Shown: positions 26,849 through 35,722 of the stretch, piece by piece
Position numbering within the stretch: the first letter of the stretch is position 1
Layout of the letters: each line of letters opens with the position of its first letter
Assembly (NCBI GenBank): GCA_965204655.1
Contig: OZ241998.1
Location: forward strand, 186,001-250,000
Direction: 5' to 3'
DNA from: CATQHL01 sp965204655
Lineage (GTDB): Bacteria > Actinomycetota > Acidimicrobiia > Acidimicrobiales > CATQHL01
Length of the DNA stretch: 64,000 nt
Position numbers and translations under genes: made by a program
The notes under the pieces: model-generated
The model's database searches: none
What the model was told of the DNA's origin: nothing
Seen by the model: the letters and a program-made list of their open reading frames with translations, nothing else

Positions 26849-28531
26849 CTAGCCGTTCTCGCAGGAGTCGGGGGCGGATTCTCCGTTGAAGCGATCCTGA
26901 ATCCACTCGAGCATGTCCTCCAAGGAGGCGATGATGACCGAACTATGGCGCTCTCCCGGGTATTCAATGCGGTGCGTCGGACCACGCCCGGGCAGGGCGC
27001 ATAACTGGTTGAGAAGAAACAGGCTGCTGATGGCAGGGACTTGTTCGTCGGATCCCCCGTGGAGCAGCAGGACAGGCACCTGCGTGGGCTTCTGGTTGAC
27101 GTCGTTCTTCTGGGTCAGGTCGTCCCAGGGCTCCACCCTCAGCGGGTTTTCAACCGTCTGGAGTTCGGACAAGTCAACTTGGGCAAATCTCTGCAGCACT
27201 CCTTGAGCACATTCCTCTTCCAAGATCGCCAGCAGGTCTATCGCTTCGGGAGTGAGGATGTCTTCGAGGTCGGCCTCGTCGTAGGCGTAAGCGAACGCCG
27301 CTATGGCCATGACTAGGTATCCCCTGAAGAGTCCGTTGGCGAGCACGTCGTAGATGAGCGAAAATTGCGAGGGGGGAGCACTGCTTACTACGCCGATCAA
27401 ACTCAGGCTGGGGGCGTATTCAGGCCAGTGCTGGCCGGCGTGGAGAGCGGCGTGGCCGCCCTGGCTGTGCCCCCAAACTACGAACTTATTGCTAGTGGAG
27501 ATTTGCGGTAGAGACTGGACGGCGCGCACGCTGTCGAGCACGCTTCGCCCCTCGCTGACGCCCACTATGTAAGGGTGCAGGCCCGGGGTTCCGAGCCCCT
27601 CGTAGTCGGTGGCTACGACTGCGTAACCGGCGTTGAGCAGGGGGGCGAATTGAGCTATGGCGGATTCCGCCGTGTGGGAAGGAGCGCAAGCGTCCGCCAT
27701 TCCGGTCGTCCCATGCGCCCAGGCGACGAGCGGCCAGCCGCCTTCCGGCGCTTCCCCTGCAGGGGCGGCAGCGAAACCGGAGACGGCGATGTCGTCGCCT
27801 CGCAGCGACCTGGAGTGGTAGAGAATTCTGTAGCCGACGACGTCGCCGCCGGTGTCTAGCAGTTCTTGATCAATGAGTTCCCCGGGGGAACCGACCGGCA
27901 GCGGCTGCGGCACTTGGAGGTCGCCGGGAGCGTCGTATGGCGGAAGGCTTGCCGCGCAGACCTCGCCGTCCCAGAAAAAGCCGGCTGCTTCGCACAAGGG
28001 TTTAGAGGTGTAGTCGGATGGGTTCCTCTGGGGGGTTTCGTCTTTGTCCGAGCCCGAATCGGCGTCGTCTTCCTCTTGGCCGCTCTCGGGGCCGGTGCCT
28101 TCGTCGTCGGGCGGTTCTGGGGCTTGGGTGGTCGTAGGCGGCTCTGCTGTTTCCTCCGTTGTGGTCGTCTGGGGCGGGGGTTCGGTCGGCTCCGGCTCCG
28201 TCGCAGGCGAAGCGACCGCCCCGTCTCCGTCGCCGTTGTCGGCTCCGTCGCCCGTCGGGCTGACTGCAGCGGATGTCGCCGGGGAGGTGTTATCAGGCTC
28301 GATCGGCTCGCTGCTTCCACAAGCAGCGGCTAGGACGGCGGTAACCGAGCACAAGGCGGCCAAGAAGAACAGGCGGGAGCGGGCGGCGGCTCTCGCTGTA
28401 CTAGACGTGGACAGCGGCGGCTGGCTGCTGGAAGCTAAGCCCCTAAGACCGGATCGGCTGGCGAACGGGAACAGGCATCTGCGCTTAGTCAAGGTCGTCT
28501 GCCGCACGAAAACTCCTAGGAAGTACCTCAT
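26849..28531 (-). CDS. secreted lipase-like alpha/beta hydrolase (lipoprotein)
   Basis: About 560 residues. A hydrophobic segment ending VTAVLAAACGSS is a lipobox signal. The N-terminus before it is unusually long and basic, so the true start may lie downstream of the ATG chosen here (28531). A Pro/Thr/Asp/Glu-rich linker (about 85-190) precedes a hydrolase domain resembling the secretory lipase family: WAHGTTGMADACAPS (oxyanion region), VVATDYEGLG, VVWGHSQGGHAALHAG (nucleophile GHSQG), LLLHGGSDEQVPA (Asp) and a late ERHSSV (His). Probably an extracellular esterase or lipase tethered to the membrane. Monocistronic; divergent from the acetoacetyl-CoA synthetase gene. Confidence 0.8.
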   Translation of the reverse strand: MRYFLGVFVRQTTLTKRRCLFPFASRSGLRGLASSSQPPLSTSSTARAAARSRLFFLAALCSVTAVLAAACGSSEPIEPDNTSPATSAAVSPTGDGADNGDGDGAVASPATEPEPTEPPPQTTTTEETAEPPTTTQAPEPPDDEGTGPESGQEEDDADSGSDKDETPQRNPSDYTSKPLCEAAGFFWDGEVCAASLPPYDAPGDLQVPQPLPVGSPGELIDQELLDTGGDVVGYRILYHSRSLRGDDIAVSGFAAAPAGEAPEGGWPLVAWAHGTTGMADACAPSHTAESAIAQFAPLLNAGYAVVATDYEGLGTPGLHPYIVGVSEGRSVLDSVRAVQSLPQISTSNKFVVWGHSQGGHAALHAGQHWPEYAPSLSLIGVVSSAPPSQFSLIYDVLANGLFRGYLVMAIAAFAYAYDEADLEDILTPEAIDLLAILEEECAQGVLQRFAQVDLSELQTVENPLRVEPWDDLTQKNDVNQKPTQVPVLLLHGGSDEQVPAISSLFLLNQLCALPGRGPTHRIEYPGERHSSVIIASLEDMLEWIQDRFNGESAPDSCENG

Positions 28532-28624
28532 CGGTCCCCAATCCCGGCAAACTGCCGCAAGTAGGTAGAAGTCAGAATTCCCTGCCATGCTAAGCAAACC
28601 CCGATAGAAACAGACAGAGCAGAC

Positions 28625-30676
28625 ATGAACACCCCTTCAGGCACCCGTCAATCCTCCGGGTTTCTCTGGCGCCCGGACCGCCCAGAGGAGACCAACCTCT
28701 GGAGGTTCCGGGAGGCTCTTGCTGAGAATGTCCGACGACCGCTGACCGACTACGGAGACCTGCACTCGTTCTCCGTGGAGGAGCCCGCAGACTTCTGGTC
28801 GTTCGCCTGGGACTATTGCGGAGTGTTGGCTTCAGCGAAAGGCGGCGCGGCGGTTCAACCGGCGCAGGATTTGTGGGACTGGCGGTTCTTTCCGGACGCC
28901 CGGCTCAATTTTGCCGCCAACCTGCTGCGGCGCGGCGACGACACCCCAGCGTTGCTCTTTAGGTCGGAGACAGCGCCTCGCCGCGAGGTCTCCTGGAGGG
29001 AACTAAACGGAGCGGTCGCCCAAATCCAAGCGGCGCTGGATCCGCTGGCTGGAGCGGGGGAGCGGGTGGCGGCGTGGTTGCCCAACCTGCCGGAGACCTG
29101 CATGCTTATGCTGGGTTCTGCGGCGGGAGGGAGGGTGTTTTCGTCTTGCTCTCCGGACTTCGGCGTGAAGGGGTTGCTGGATCGCTTCGGGCAGATAAAA
29201 CCCAAGGTGCTGGTGGGTGTGGACGGATACCGCTACGGCGGCAAGACCTTCAATTGCCTGGACAAGCTGGCCGAAGTGCGCTCCCGTCTGGACAGCCTTG
29301 AACGCCTGGTGGTGGTGCCTTACCTGGACGCCAACCCCGACCTGAGCGGACTCCCGGGGGCTCAGATGTGGGAGGAGTTTCTGGCGGAGGGTGCTCATGC
29401 GGGCGCTGAGCCGGACTTCGTTGACCTGCCGTTCGATCACCCTCTTTACGTGCTCTACTCCTCGGGCACAACCGGAGCGCCCAAATCGATTGTCCATCGG
29501 GCGGGCGGTTTGTTGCTGAAACACCTGGTAGAGCATCGTCTGGGCTGCAACGTGCGTCCGGCGGATCGGGTCTTTTACTTCACGACGGCGGGCTGGATGA
29601 TGTGGAACTGGCTGATGTCGGCGCTGGCCTCCGAAGCCACCCTGGTGCTCTATCAGGGTTTCCCCGACCCCAAAGCGCTCTTTGATATGACCGACGAGGA
29701 GGGGATCACCCTCTTCGGCACCTCAGCGGGGTTTGTAGAGGCTCTCGTCCGTCAGGGCGCATCGCCCCGCAAGACGCACCGGCTGGACACGCTCAGGACC
29801 ATCACGTCCACCGGTTCGCCTCTCTCGCCCCGGGGGTTTGAGTACGTCTACGAGGAGATCAAGGCCGACCTGCACCTGGCTTCCATATCGGGCGGCACCG
29901 ACCTCTGCGGATGCTTGGTGATGGGCGATCCCACCAGCGCGGTGTATTCAGGGGAGATACAACGGCCGGCGCTGGGTATGGCGATAGATGTCTACGACGA
30001 TCAGGGTCGGTCGTGTGCGCCCGGGCAGGTGGGGGAACTGGTGTGCACCAACGCCTTTCCGTCTATGCCGCTGGGGTTCTGGGGCGACGAAATCCGCGGC
30101 GAGGGGGCGGACGCCTTGGCGGGCGGGTCGCCGGACGCCTCGTCGTCGGACGACACCCCACCGGGCGAGACGGAGAGCAAGTACCAAAAGGCTTACTTTC
30201 GGCGCTTCCCGGGCGCTTGGCATCAGGGCGACTTCGCTCACTGGAGCGTCAACGGCGGGATGGTCATCCTCGGGCGATCCGACGCCACCCTGAACCCAGG
30301 CGGGGTGCGCATCGGCACTGCGGAGATATACCGACCGCTGGAGGGTATTGAGGAAGTTAGAGAGGCGCTCGTCATCGCCCAGCCGTGGGAGGGCGACACG
30401 CGCATCGTGCTGTTCGTTGCCCTAGCGGACGGGGTGGACGAACTTGACGAGGATCTGCGGGTCAAGATCCGTGACCGCATCCGCAGGGAGTCCTCTCCGC
30501 GTCACGTCCCGGCTGTCGTGCTGCAAGTGGACGACGTGCCGCGCACCCGCAGCGGAAAGCTGGTGGAAATGGCGGTGGCGGACGTGGTGGCTGGTAGACC
30601 CATCCGTAACACCGAGGCGCTCTCCAACCCTGAGGCGCTCGAGCAGTACCGCAACAGACCGGAACTGCAGACTTGA
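28625..30676 (+). CDS. aacS: acetoacetyl-CoA synthetase
   Basis: A 683-residue ANL enzyme that makes acetoacetyl-CoA from acetoacetate, ATP and CoA. The N-terminal acetyl-CoA-synthetase-like domain (FLWRPDRPEETNLWRFREAL and DWRFFPDARLNFAANLLRR) is diagnostic for the AacS group. Other motifs: LYVLYSSGTTGAPKSIVH (P-loop), FYFTTAGWMMWNWLMSAL, ISGGTDLCGCLVMG (A5), HQGDFAHWSVNGGMVILGRSDATLNPGGVRIGTAEIY and RTRSGKLVEMAV (catalytic Lys). A Gly/Ser/Asp-rich insertion near residues 495-520 is unusual. Its stop overlaps the TTG start of the next gene by 4 bp, so the two are translationally coupled. Confidence 0.93.
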   Translation: MNTPSGTRQSSGFLWRPDRPEETNLWRFREALAENVRRPLTDYGDLHSFSVEEPADFWSFAWDYCGVLASAKGGAAVQPAQDLWDWRFFPDARLNFAANLLRRGDDTPALLFRSETAPRREVSWRELNGAVAQIQAALDPLAGAGERVAAWLPNLPETCMLMLGSAAGGRVFSSCSPDFGVKGLLDRFGQIKPKVLVGVDGYRYGGKTFNCLDKLAEVRSRLDSLERLVVVPYLDANPDLSGLPGAQMWEEFLAEGAHAGAEPDFVDLPFDHPLYVLYSSGTTGAPKSIVHRAGGLLLKHLVEHRLGCNVRPADRVFYFTTAGWMMWNWLMSALASEATLVLYQGFPDPKALFDMTDEEGITLFGTSAGFVEALVRQGASPRKTHRLDTLRTITSTGSPLSPRGFEYVYEEIKADLHLASISGGTDLCGCLVMGDPTSAVYSGEIQRPALGMAIDVYDDQGRSCAPGQVGELVCTNAFPSMPLGFWGDEIRGEGADALAGGSPDASSSDDTPPGETESKYQKAYFRRFPGAWHQGDFAHWSVNGGMVILGRSDATLNPGGVRIGTAEIYRPLEGIEEVREALVIAQPWEGDTRIVLFVALADGVDELDEDLRVKIRDRIRRESSPRHVPAVVLQVDDVPRTRSGKLVEMAVADVVAGRPIRNTEALSNPEALEQYRNRPELQT

Positions 30677-31530
30677 GCACCGCCTCGGGAGGCCTTTCCC
30701 GGCGGCGTATGCGGAGCGCCCTCTTCGCCCCCGCCAGCCGCCCGGATTTGCTGGCGAAACTGCCGCGCAGCCGCCCGGACGGGGTGATCATCGATCTTGA
30801 GGACGCCGTGGCTCCAGACGCCAAGCCGGAGGCGCGCCTGCACGCCGCCGCAGCCGTCCGGGATCTGCGTCTAGCGCATCCGGAGTTGGTGATCCTGTTG
30901 CGGGTCAACGCCGTGAACACCGAGTGGTTCGCCGCCGACATGAGCTCCGCCGTGGTTCCGGAATTGAGCGGCGTGGTGGTGCCGAAGTTGGATTCGCCGG
31001 ACGCCTTAGAGGAGGTGGCAGAGCGTCTCTCGGAAACCGCCTCTCTGCCGGTCGTGGCCGGCATAGAGACCGTGGCGGGGGTGGAATACGTGAGCGAAGT
31101 GCTGCGCCCGCCCGTGGAGGGGTTGTATTTCGGCGCCGAGGACTACGTGCTTGACTTGGGGGGTGTGCGAACGCCGGGCAACGCCGAAGTTCTTTACGCA
31201 CGTTCAAAGGTGGCGGCGGCGGCCCGTCTGGGGGGAGTCTCTGCCCTAGATCAAGTGGTGGTCGTTCTCAGGGAGGAGGATCGTTTCAAGACGGACGCTG
31301 CCGAAGGGCGTGCGCTGGGTTACGGAGGAAAGCTGTGCATCCATCCGGCCCAGGTGCCCTGGGCGAATGAGGTGTTCAGTCCGTCCGACGCCGAGCGGGA
31401 GAGGGCCAGCCGTCTGCTGGAGGTCTACGAGAGGGCTAAGGCGGAAGGGAAGGGGGCGGTGGCGTTTGAAGGTCAGATGGTGGACGAACCACTGGCGCGT
31501 CAAGCCCGCGCTGTTTTAGGGGATTTGTAG
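30673..31530 (+). CDS. HpcH/HpaI aldolase / CitE-like lyase
   Basis: A 285-residue TIM-barrel enzyme of the citrate-lyase-beta-like family, which cleaves or forms 3-hydroxyacyl-CoA or malyl-CoA type thioesters. Motifs: RSALFAPASRPDLLAKL, DGVIIDLEDAVAPDAKPEAR (metal-binding Glu/Asp), VILLRVNAVNTEWFAAD, VVAGIETVAGVEYV, YFGAEDYVLDLGG and GKLCIHPAQVPWANEVF. The TTG start overlaps the aacS stop (TTGA). Stand-alone CitE proteins without CitD/CitF usually act in C-C lyase reactions on CoA thioesters, and coupling to aacS suggests a role in ketone-body or branched CoA metabolism (inference). Confidence 0.88.
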   Translation: MSTASGGLSRRRMRSALFAPASRPDLLAKLPRSRPDGVIIDLEDAVAPDAKPEARLHAAAAVRDLRLAHPELVILLRVNAVNTEWFAADMSSAVVPELSGVVVPKLDSPDALEEVAERLSETASLPVVAGIETVAGVEYVSEVLRPPVEGLYFGAEDYVLDLGGVRTPGNAEVLYARSKVAAAARLGGVSALDQVVVVLREEDRFKTDAAEGRALGYGGKLCIHPAQVPWANEVFSPSDAERERASRLLEVYERAKAEGKGAVAFEGQMVDEPLARQARAVLGDL

Positions 31531-31574
31531 TTAGGGAGTAGGGGGAGGGGGCTTAGGGGCTGGGACTGGGCTCA

Positions 31575-31610
31575 GACGACCCGCAGCAGGCGGACGACCC
31601 GCAGCAGGCG
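31575..31610. repeat. two tandem 18-bp direct repeats
   Basis: Two identical adjacent copies of GACGACCCGCAGCAGGCG in the gap between the convergent citE-like gene and the oxygenase gene. No coding role seen. Confidence 0.9.
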
Positions 31611-31624
31611 GGCTCTGGGATTGT

Positions 31625-32659
31625 TCAGTATTCCCCTACTGCGCTGGAGAACTTGCTCAACAGATGAGGGCCGGCCAGCACCGGTTCGTACTTCGGGGAA
31701 TCGCCTTCGGCCAAGCAGGTGGGGATGCAGCGGATTTCAGCGTCCCAGGCGGCGTTGTGGAAGAAGACGATGCTCTGACGCCGGTTGTCGCCTGAGGCGT
31801 CAGACGGAGGGACGCCTCCGCGGTGCAGGGTGGAGACCCAGCGGTCGTTCGTCCAGCGGGCCATCATGTCGCCCAGGTTCACTGCGAACCCCCCGGGTAT
31901 CTGGGGGATCGGCGTCCAGCCGTCCTCCGTCTTGACCTCCAGACCGCCCGGGGCGTCATCGTAGGTGAGGATGCTGAGGGTGCCGTAGTCGGTGTGCGCT
32001 CCCGCCCTCAGTTGCCCCAACTCGGGGGTGGAGTCGATGTGGGGATAGTTGATGGCGCGCATTGCGCTGGTGTGGTAGGGCAGGAACGGCTCGAAGTAGT
32101 CGTCGTGAAGGTCTAGCGCAACGGCCATGATGCGCAGCAGACGTCCTGCTAGGTCGGACATGGCCTGGAAGTAGGCCTCCCAGGCGGGGCGCAGACCGGG
32201 GAGACTTTCAGGCCAGTCGGTCTCGGTCAGCAGACCCTCCGACCCGCTGGGTATGACGGGCGGGAGATCCAGAGGCCCCATGGAGAGGCTCTCTTTGAGA
32301 TCGGGCAGTGATTTGTTGCCCAGGGAGCGCGCCAGGGTTTCCCCGGCGAGAGGGGAGTAGCCGTATGCGTGTTCGGGGGAGGGGGGCGGCACGCTGAGTT
32401 TCTCTTTGAGGGGCAAGTCGAAGAATTCGCGGGAGGCGCTCCAGGCTGCGTCTATGACCGCTGCGTCTACGCCGTGGCCGACGATGACGAGGAAGCCCGC
32501 GGAGCGGCAGGCTTCGTCTACCGCTTCGGCAACTTCGGCCAGCGCCGAACCGCCCTCGCCAGCGGGTGATATGTCGATTATCGGGAGGGTTGAAAGTTCG
32601 GCGGTGGGCGTTCGTGGAGGCGCCGACGGAAGGGATGACATAGATGGCATGGATGACAT
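31625..32659 (-). CDS. isopenicillin-N-synthase-like 2-oxoglutarate/Fe(II) oxygenase
   Basis: About 344 residues from ATG 32659 (the longer frame upstream has no family similarity; ATG 32650 is an alternative). N-terminal DIOX_N region: LPIIDISPAGEGG and AGFLVIVGHGVDAAVIDAAW. The C-terminal double-stranded beta-helix carries the Fe ligands HTD in AGAHTDYGTLSILTYD and a distal His in VSTLHRGG, with RRQSIVFF supplying the 2OG-binding RxS. Soluble, non-haem iron oxygenase. The family includes plant GA/ethylene oxidases and many bacterial enzymes of unknown substrate, so only the chemistry can be assigned. Confidence 0.9.
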   Translation of the reverse strand: MSSMPSMSSLPSAPPRTPTAELSTLPIIDISPAGEGGSALAEVAEAVDEACRSAGFLVIVGHGVDAAVIDAAWSASREFFDLPLKEKLSVPPPSPEHAYGYSPLAGETLARSLGNKSLPDLKESLSMGPLDLPPVIPSGSEGLLTETDWPESLPGLRPAWEAYFQAMSDLAGRLLRIMAVALDLHDDYFEPFLPYHTSAMRAINYPHIDSTPELGQLRAGAHTDYGTLSILTYDDAPGGLEVKTEDGWTPIPQIPGGFAVNLGDMMARWTNDRWVSTLHRGGVPPSDASGDNRRQSIVFFHNAAWDAEIRCIPTCLAEGDSPKYEPVLAGPHLLSKFSSAVGEY

Positions 32660-32706
32660 TGTAAGGGTGCGGCTTTCGAGGGTCGGGGGGTGCGGTGCGG
32701 TGCGGT

Positions 32707-33141
32707 TTAGGCGTTGTTGGCTAGCCGTAGAGAGGCCGAGTTGATGCAGTACCGCTCGCCCGTGGGTTGCGGGCCGTCGTCGAAGACATGCCCGAGGTGG
32801 GCACTGCATATACAGCAGACGACTTCAGTGCGTACACGTCCTCCGCTGTGATCTGGACGTCTTTCCACGCAGCCTTCAGCGATCTCTTCGTAGAAACTCG
32901 GCCAACCCGTCCCCGAGTCGTACTTGGTGTCGCTGGAGAAGAGTGACGCTCCGCAGACTACGCATACGTAGACGCCTTCGTCCTTGCAGTTCCAGTACTT
33001 GCCCGTGAAGGGACGCTCCGTGCCGGCCTCCTGGGTGACGTAGTATTCCAGGGCGGAGAGGCGGTTGCGGAGTTCCTTGCGGTCAGACGACGGAGGACGT
33101 TTGATTTCGGATGCTTTCCGGGGATTTAGAGGTGCGCTCAT
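32707..33141 (-). CDS. msrB: peptide-methionine (R)-S-oxide reductase
   Basis: A 144-residue MsrB that reduces methionine-R-sulfoxide in proteins. Motifs: YVTQEAGTERPFTGKYW, the zinc-binding CxxC pairs CVVCGASLF and CCICSAHLGHVF, SGTGWPSFYEEI, and the catalytic RYCINSASL near the C-terminus with the resolving active-site Cys. Length and start (ATG 33141) fit the family. It stops 47 bp upstream of the oxygenase start on the same strand, so the two may be co-transcribed. Confidence 0.95.
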   Translation of the reverse strand: MSAPLNPRKASEIKRPPSSDRKELRNRLSALEYYVTQEAGTERPFTGKYWNCKDEGVYVCVVCGASLFSSDTKYDSGTGWPSFYEEIAEGCVERRPDHSGGRVRTEVVCCICSAHLGHVFDDGPQPTGERYCINSASLRLANNA

Positions 33142-33608
33142 TTTGTCTTCTCTGCTTTCCTGGAGTCCGTCTTCCTGGAGGTGGGGTGGAGGCGGGGTTC
33201 CGCGGTCTTATTTTCGGGATTTGACTGGGCTTCGACTTTCTGAGGCATGCTACCGCTTAACAGCCTCCCAGTTCGAGTGCGTGGGGGAGGGAGAAGCGGG
33301 AGAGGAATCTGCGCGGGGAGTGCGGGGGAGTAGCGAAAATTCCCGACATTTGATAGCGTCTTAATTACTCTTGGAATCCAGTGTGGATTCCCTTCAGTCG
33401 GAGCAGCGATGCGTGCGTGGGCAGCCCAGGCGTCTCTAATCAGACGTCTCGGACGCTGTCACACCCCTTTTCTACGCTTCTTCTTGTGGCTCCTTATGGC
33501 TCCAGTTGCGGCTTCCCCTGCCGTTCCCCTTTGTTTGGGCACCCGTCCCCTATCAAGTCACCTCTCATCGACGCTTACTCGTCGGTGAGCTAACAGTCAG
33601 GAGAAGAA
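33142..33608. other. intergenic region between msrB and recA
   Basis: 467 bp between divergent genes. Apart from the inverted repeat at 33373-33391, I see no RNA gene, no convincing ORF and no match to an actinobacterial LexA box (GAAC-N4-GTTC type). A good Shine-Dalgarno (AGGAG) lies just before recA at 33599-33603. Promoters for both genes should be here. Confidence 0.7.
33373..33391. promoter_or_regulatory. perfect 8-bp inverted repeat upstream of recA
   Basis: GGAATCCA-GTG-TGGATTCC: both arms match exactly with a 3-bp spacer. It is about 220 bp upstream of recA and not followed by a T-run, so an operator is more likely than a terminator. The binding protein is unknown. Confidence 0.5.
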
Positions 33609-34745
33609 ATGACGACTAGAAGCGCATCAGCGGTGAAAGCCAACGCAGTAAAAGCCAGCGCGGCGAAGGCCAACGGACGCCAGCGGGAGCAGGCGTTGGA
33701 CATGGCTCTTCGCCAGATCGAGAAGAACTTCGGCAAGGGTTCCATCATGAAGATGGGGGAGCGTTCAGCGTTCCAGATGGAGACCGTCTCCACAGGCGCT
33801 CTTGCGCTCGACGTGGCGTTAGGGATCGGCGGGCTGCCGAGAGGCCGTGTCACCGAGATCTTCGGCCCGGAGTCCTCGGGGAAGACCACTCTTGCTCTCC
33901 ACGTGGTTGCGGAAGCGCAGCGCACCGGAGGTCTGTGTGCCTTCATTGACGCCGAGCACGCCCTCGACCCCGTCTACGCCAGAGCCATCGGAGTGGACGT
34001 AGACGAACTGCTGCTGTCTCAGCCAGATACCGGAGAGCAGGCGTTGGAGATATCGGACGTCTTGATCCGTTCGGGTGCCATAGACGTGGTGGTGGTTGAT
34101 TCAGTGGCGGCTCTCACGCCCCGCGCTGAAATTGAAGGCGAGATAGGCGACAGCCACGTGGGTTTGCAGGCGCGGCTTATGTCGCAGGCGCTGCGCAAGC
34201 TTTCGGCGAATATCAACAAGACCAACTCAATGTGTATTTTCATCAATCAGTTGAGGGAGAAGATCGGCGTGATGTTCGGCTCGCCAGAGACGACCCCGGG
34301 CGGCAGGGCGTTGAAGTTCTTCTCTTCCGTGCGCTTAGATATTCGGCGCATCGAGTCCATCAAGAACGGAGCGGAGGTGGTGGGGAACCGCACCCGGGTG
34401 AGGGTGGTGAAGAACAAGACGGCGCCTCCTTTCCGCACGGCCGAGTTCGACATCATGTACTCCAAGGGCATCAGCCGTGAGGGTTCGGTGCTGGACTTGG
34501 CGGTCAACTTCGGCATCGTGGCGAAGTCCGGCGCCTGGTTTACCTACGACGGCGACCACCTTGGCCAGGGGCGTGAGAACGTGAAGGAATACTTGCGGGA
34601 GAATCCAGCCCTCATGCTGGAGATCACCGAAAAGGTGCGGCTCAAGGTCATGCCGGCGGAAACAGCCGAGGCAGAGACGGAAACAGCCGAGGCGGGTGCT
34701 CCGCCCGCCGGTCGAGAACAAAAGCAGAAGGCGGCGGTCGGCTAA
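33609..34745 (+). CDS. recA: recombinase RecA
   Basis: A 378-residue RecA, the ATP-dependent strand-exchange filament of homologous recombination and SOS induction. Motifs: LRQIEKNFGKGSIMKMG, GRVTEIFGPESSGKTTLALH (Walker A), LLSQPDTGEQALEI, IDVVVVDSVAALTPRAEIEGEIGDSHVGLQARLMSQALRKL (Walker B and L1), INQLREKIGVMFGSPETTPGGRALKFFSSVRLDIRR (L2). The N-terminal 23 residues are an Ala/Lys-rich extension (VKANAVKASAAKAN), and the C-terminus is acidic/Ala-rich. No recX follows, unlike in many actinobacteria. Confidence 0.98.
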   Translation: MTTRSASAVKANAVKASAAKANGRQREQALDMALRQIEKNFGKGSIMKMGERSAFQMETVSTGALALDVALGIGGLPRGRVTEIFGPESSGKTTLALHVVAEAQRTGGLCAFIDAEHALDPVYARAIGVDVDELLLSQPDTGEQALEISDVLIRSGAIDVVVVDSVAALTPRAEIEGEIGDSHVGLQARLMSQALRKLSANINKTNSMCIFINQLREKIGVMFGSPETTPGGRALKFFSSVRLDIRRIESIKNGAEVVGNRTRVRVVKNKTAPPFRTAEFDIMYSKGISREGSVLDLAVNFGIVAKSGAWFTYDGDHLGQGRENVKEYLRENPALMLEITEKVRLKVMPAETAEAETETAEAGAPPAGREQKQKAAVG

Positions 34746-35106
34746 CACCGGCGGTTGCGCCTTTCGTTCGGAGGAATTCCCCGGCGCGTGCGGGGGAGTT
34801 CCTCCGAAATTCCGAACTGCTCCCCCGCACAAATTGTTCCCTGGACAAATAGGGAAGGATGTGTGCGGAATTCCCAAAGAGGGTTAACCGAAGGGTTCGC
34901 CGCAGGCTCACCGAGCACACAAACAGACTTCACCTACGGGTGCATCGCCGGATACTCCGCAGCTTGCGCCGGCAACCCCCGATCCCCTACTCAGCTGACC
35001 CCTCTACGCAACTCGCAGCACCATTCACCCGTGGTTTCACCGAAGGCTGCAACGCTGTCGCAACCGGTGAATGCCACTCGACAAACCTCAAGTGAAAGGA
35101 AAACCG
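34746..35106 (+). other. intergenic region after recA with nested hairpins
   Basis: 361 bp. Bases 34764-34830 contain overlapping inverted repeats: GTTCGGAGGAATTCC pairs with the later TTCCTCCGAA/AATTCCGAAC, and GTGCGGGGGAG pairs exactly with CTCCCCCGCAC 21 bp downstream. The structures share bases and cannot all form together. The first may terminate recA transcription. The rest (34900-35095) has two short Cys-containing coding-like patches in different frames, but no intact gene. Confidence 0.55.
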
Positions 35107-35571
35107 ATGGGGAAAATCACGCTCACCCTAGGAGCAATCGCAATCTTCATCGCCGTCTCCATTGTCGTGCTCACGCAACGTGGAAGCGACGCCGACGAGA
35201 CCACCACCGCACCAGCCGCAGCGCCGCCGCCCGCACCGCAACGAACTCCAGTGAGACCTCCGTGCGAACCCGCAGCAGTCGACTGCGACAACTCACGCTT
35301 TGAACACCTCGGAGCGACCACAACCACGACGACACCCCCGGTGGTAATCGAACCGACCACCACGACCACGACTGCGCCGGAACTCGTCGACGGCCACCCC
35401 GCCGAAGAGGTCGCCGCAGCACTCTGTCTATACGCACAAGAGAACTACGGCAGCGGGTTTGATACCTACATCACCCCTGACGGGGTGACTTATAAGTGCG
35501 ATGAACTCGAAGACGGAGGGTTGCGCTTCCAAGAAGGAACGCCGCCGACCACGCCGCCGATGAGACCATAG
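35107..35571 (+). CDS. small membrane-anchored Thr/Pro-rich protein
   Basis: A 154-residue protein with an N-terminal hydrophobic helix (ITLTLGAIAIFIAVSIVVL), then two low-complexity Ala/Pro and poly-Thr linkers. A small C-terminal domain (about 100-150) carries two cysteines (AAALCLYAQENYGSGFDTYI and TYKCDEL) that could form one disulfide. AAAGGA lies 9 bp before ATG 35107. The helix is not followed by a lipobox, so a single-pass anchor with the domain outside is likely. Family not recognised; lies between recA and miaB. Confidence 0.65.
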   Translation: MGKITLTLGAIAIFIAVSIVVLTQRGSDADETTTAPAAAPPPAPQRTPVRPPCEPAAVDCDNSRFEHLGATTTTTTPPVVIEPTTTTTTAPELVDGHPAEEVAAALCLYAQENYGSGFDTYITPDGVTYKCDELEDGGLRFQEGTPPTTPPMRP

Positions 35572-35722
35572 CTTTCATAGACGCCGCCGAAGAATGGGTT
35601 GCCAAGCAGCAGCAGTAGTCGTGGAAGCACGGAGACACGAACACGATGCACGCTCTGCCCCGGAAATCACTGGAAAATATGGCTTGTAGGGGATGCTCCG
35701 AGTTCATTAGCCTGCATCTGGT

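Noticed and set aside
33142..33608. LexA box upstream of recA
   Set aside because: I looked for GAAC-N4-GTTC-like sites and found none convincing.
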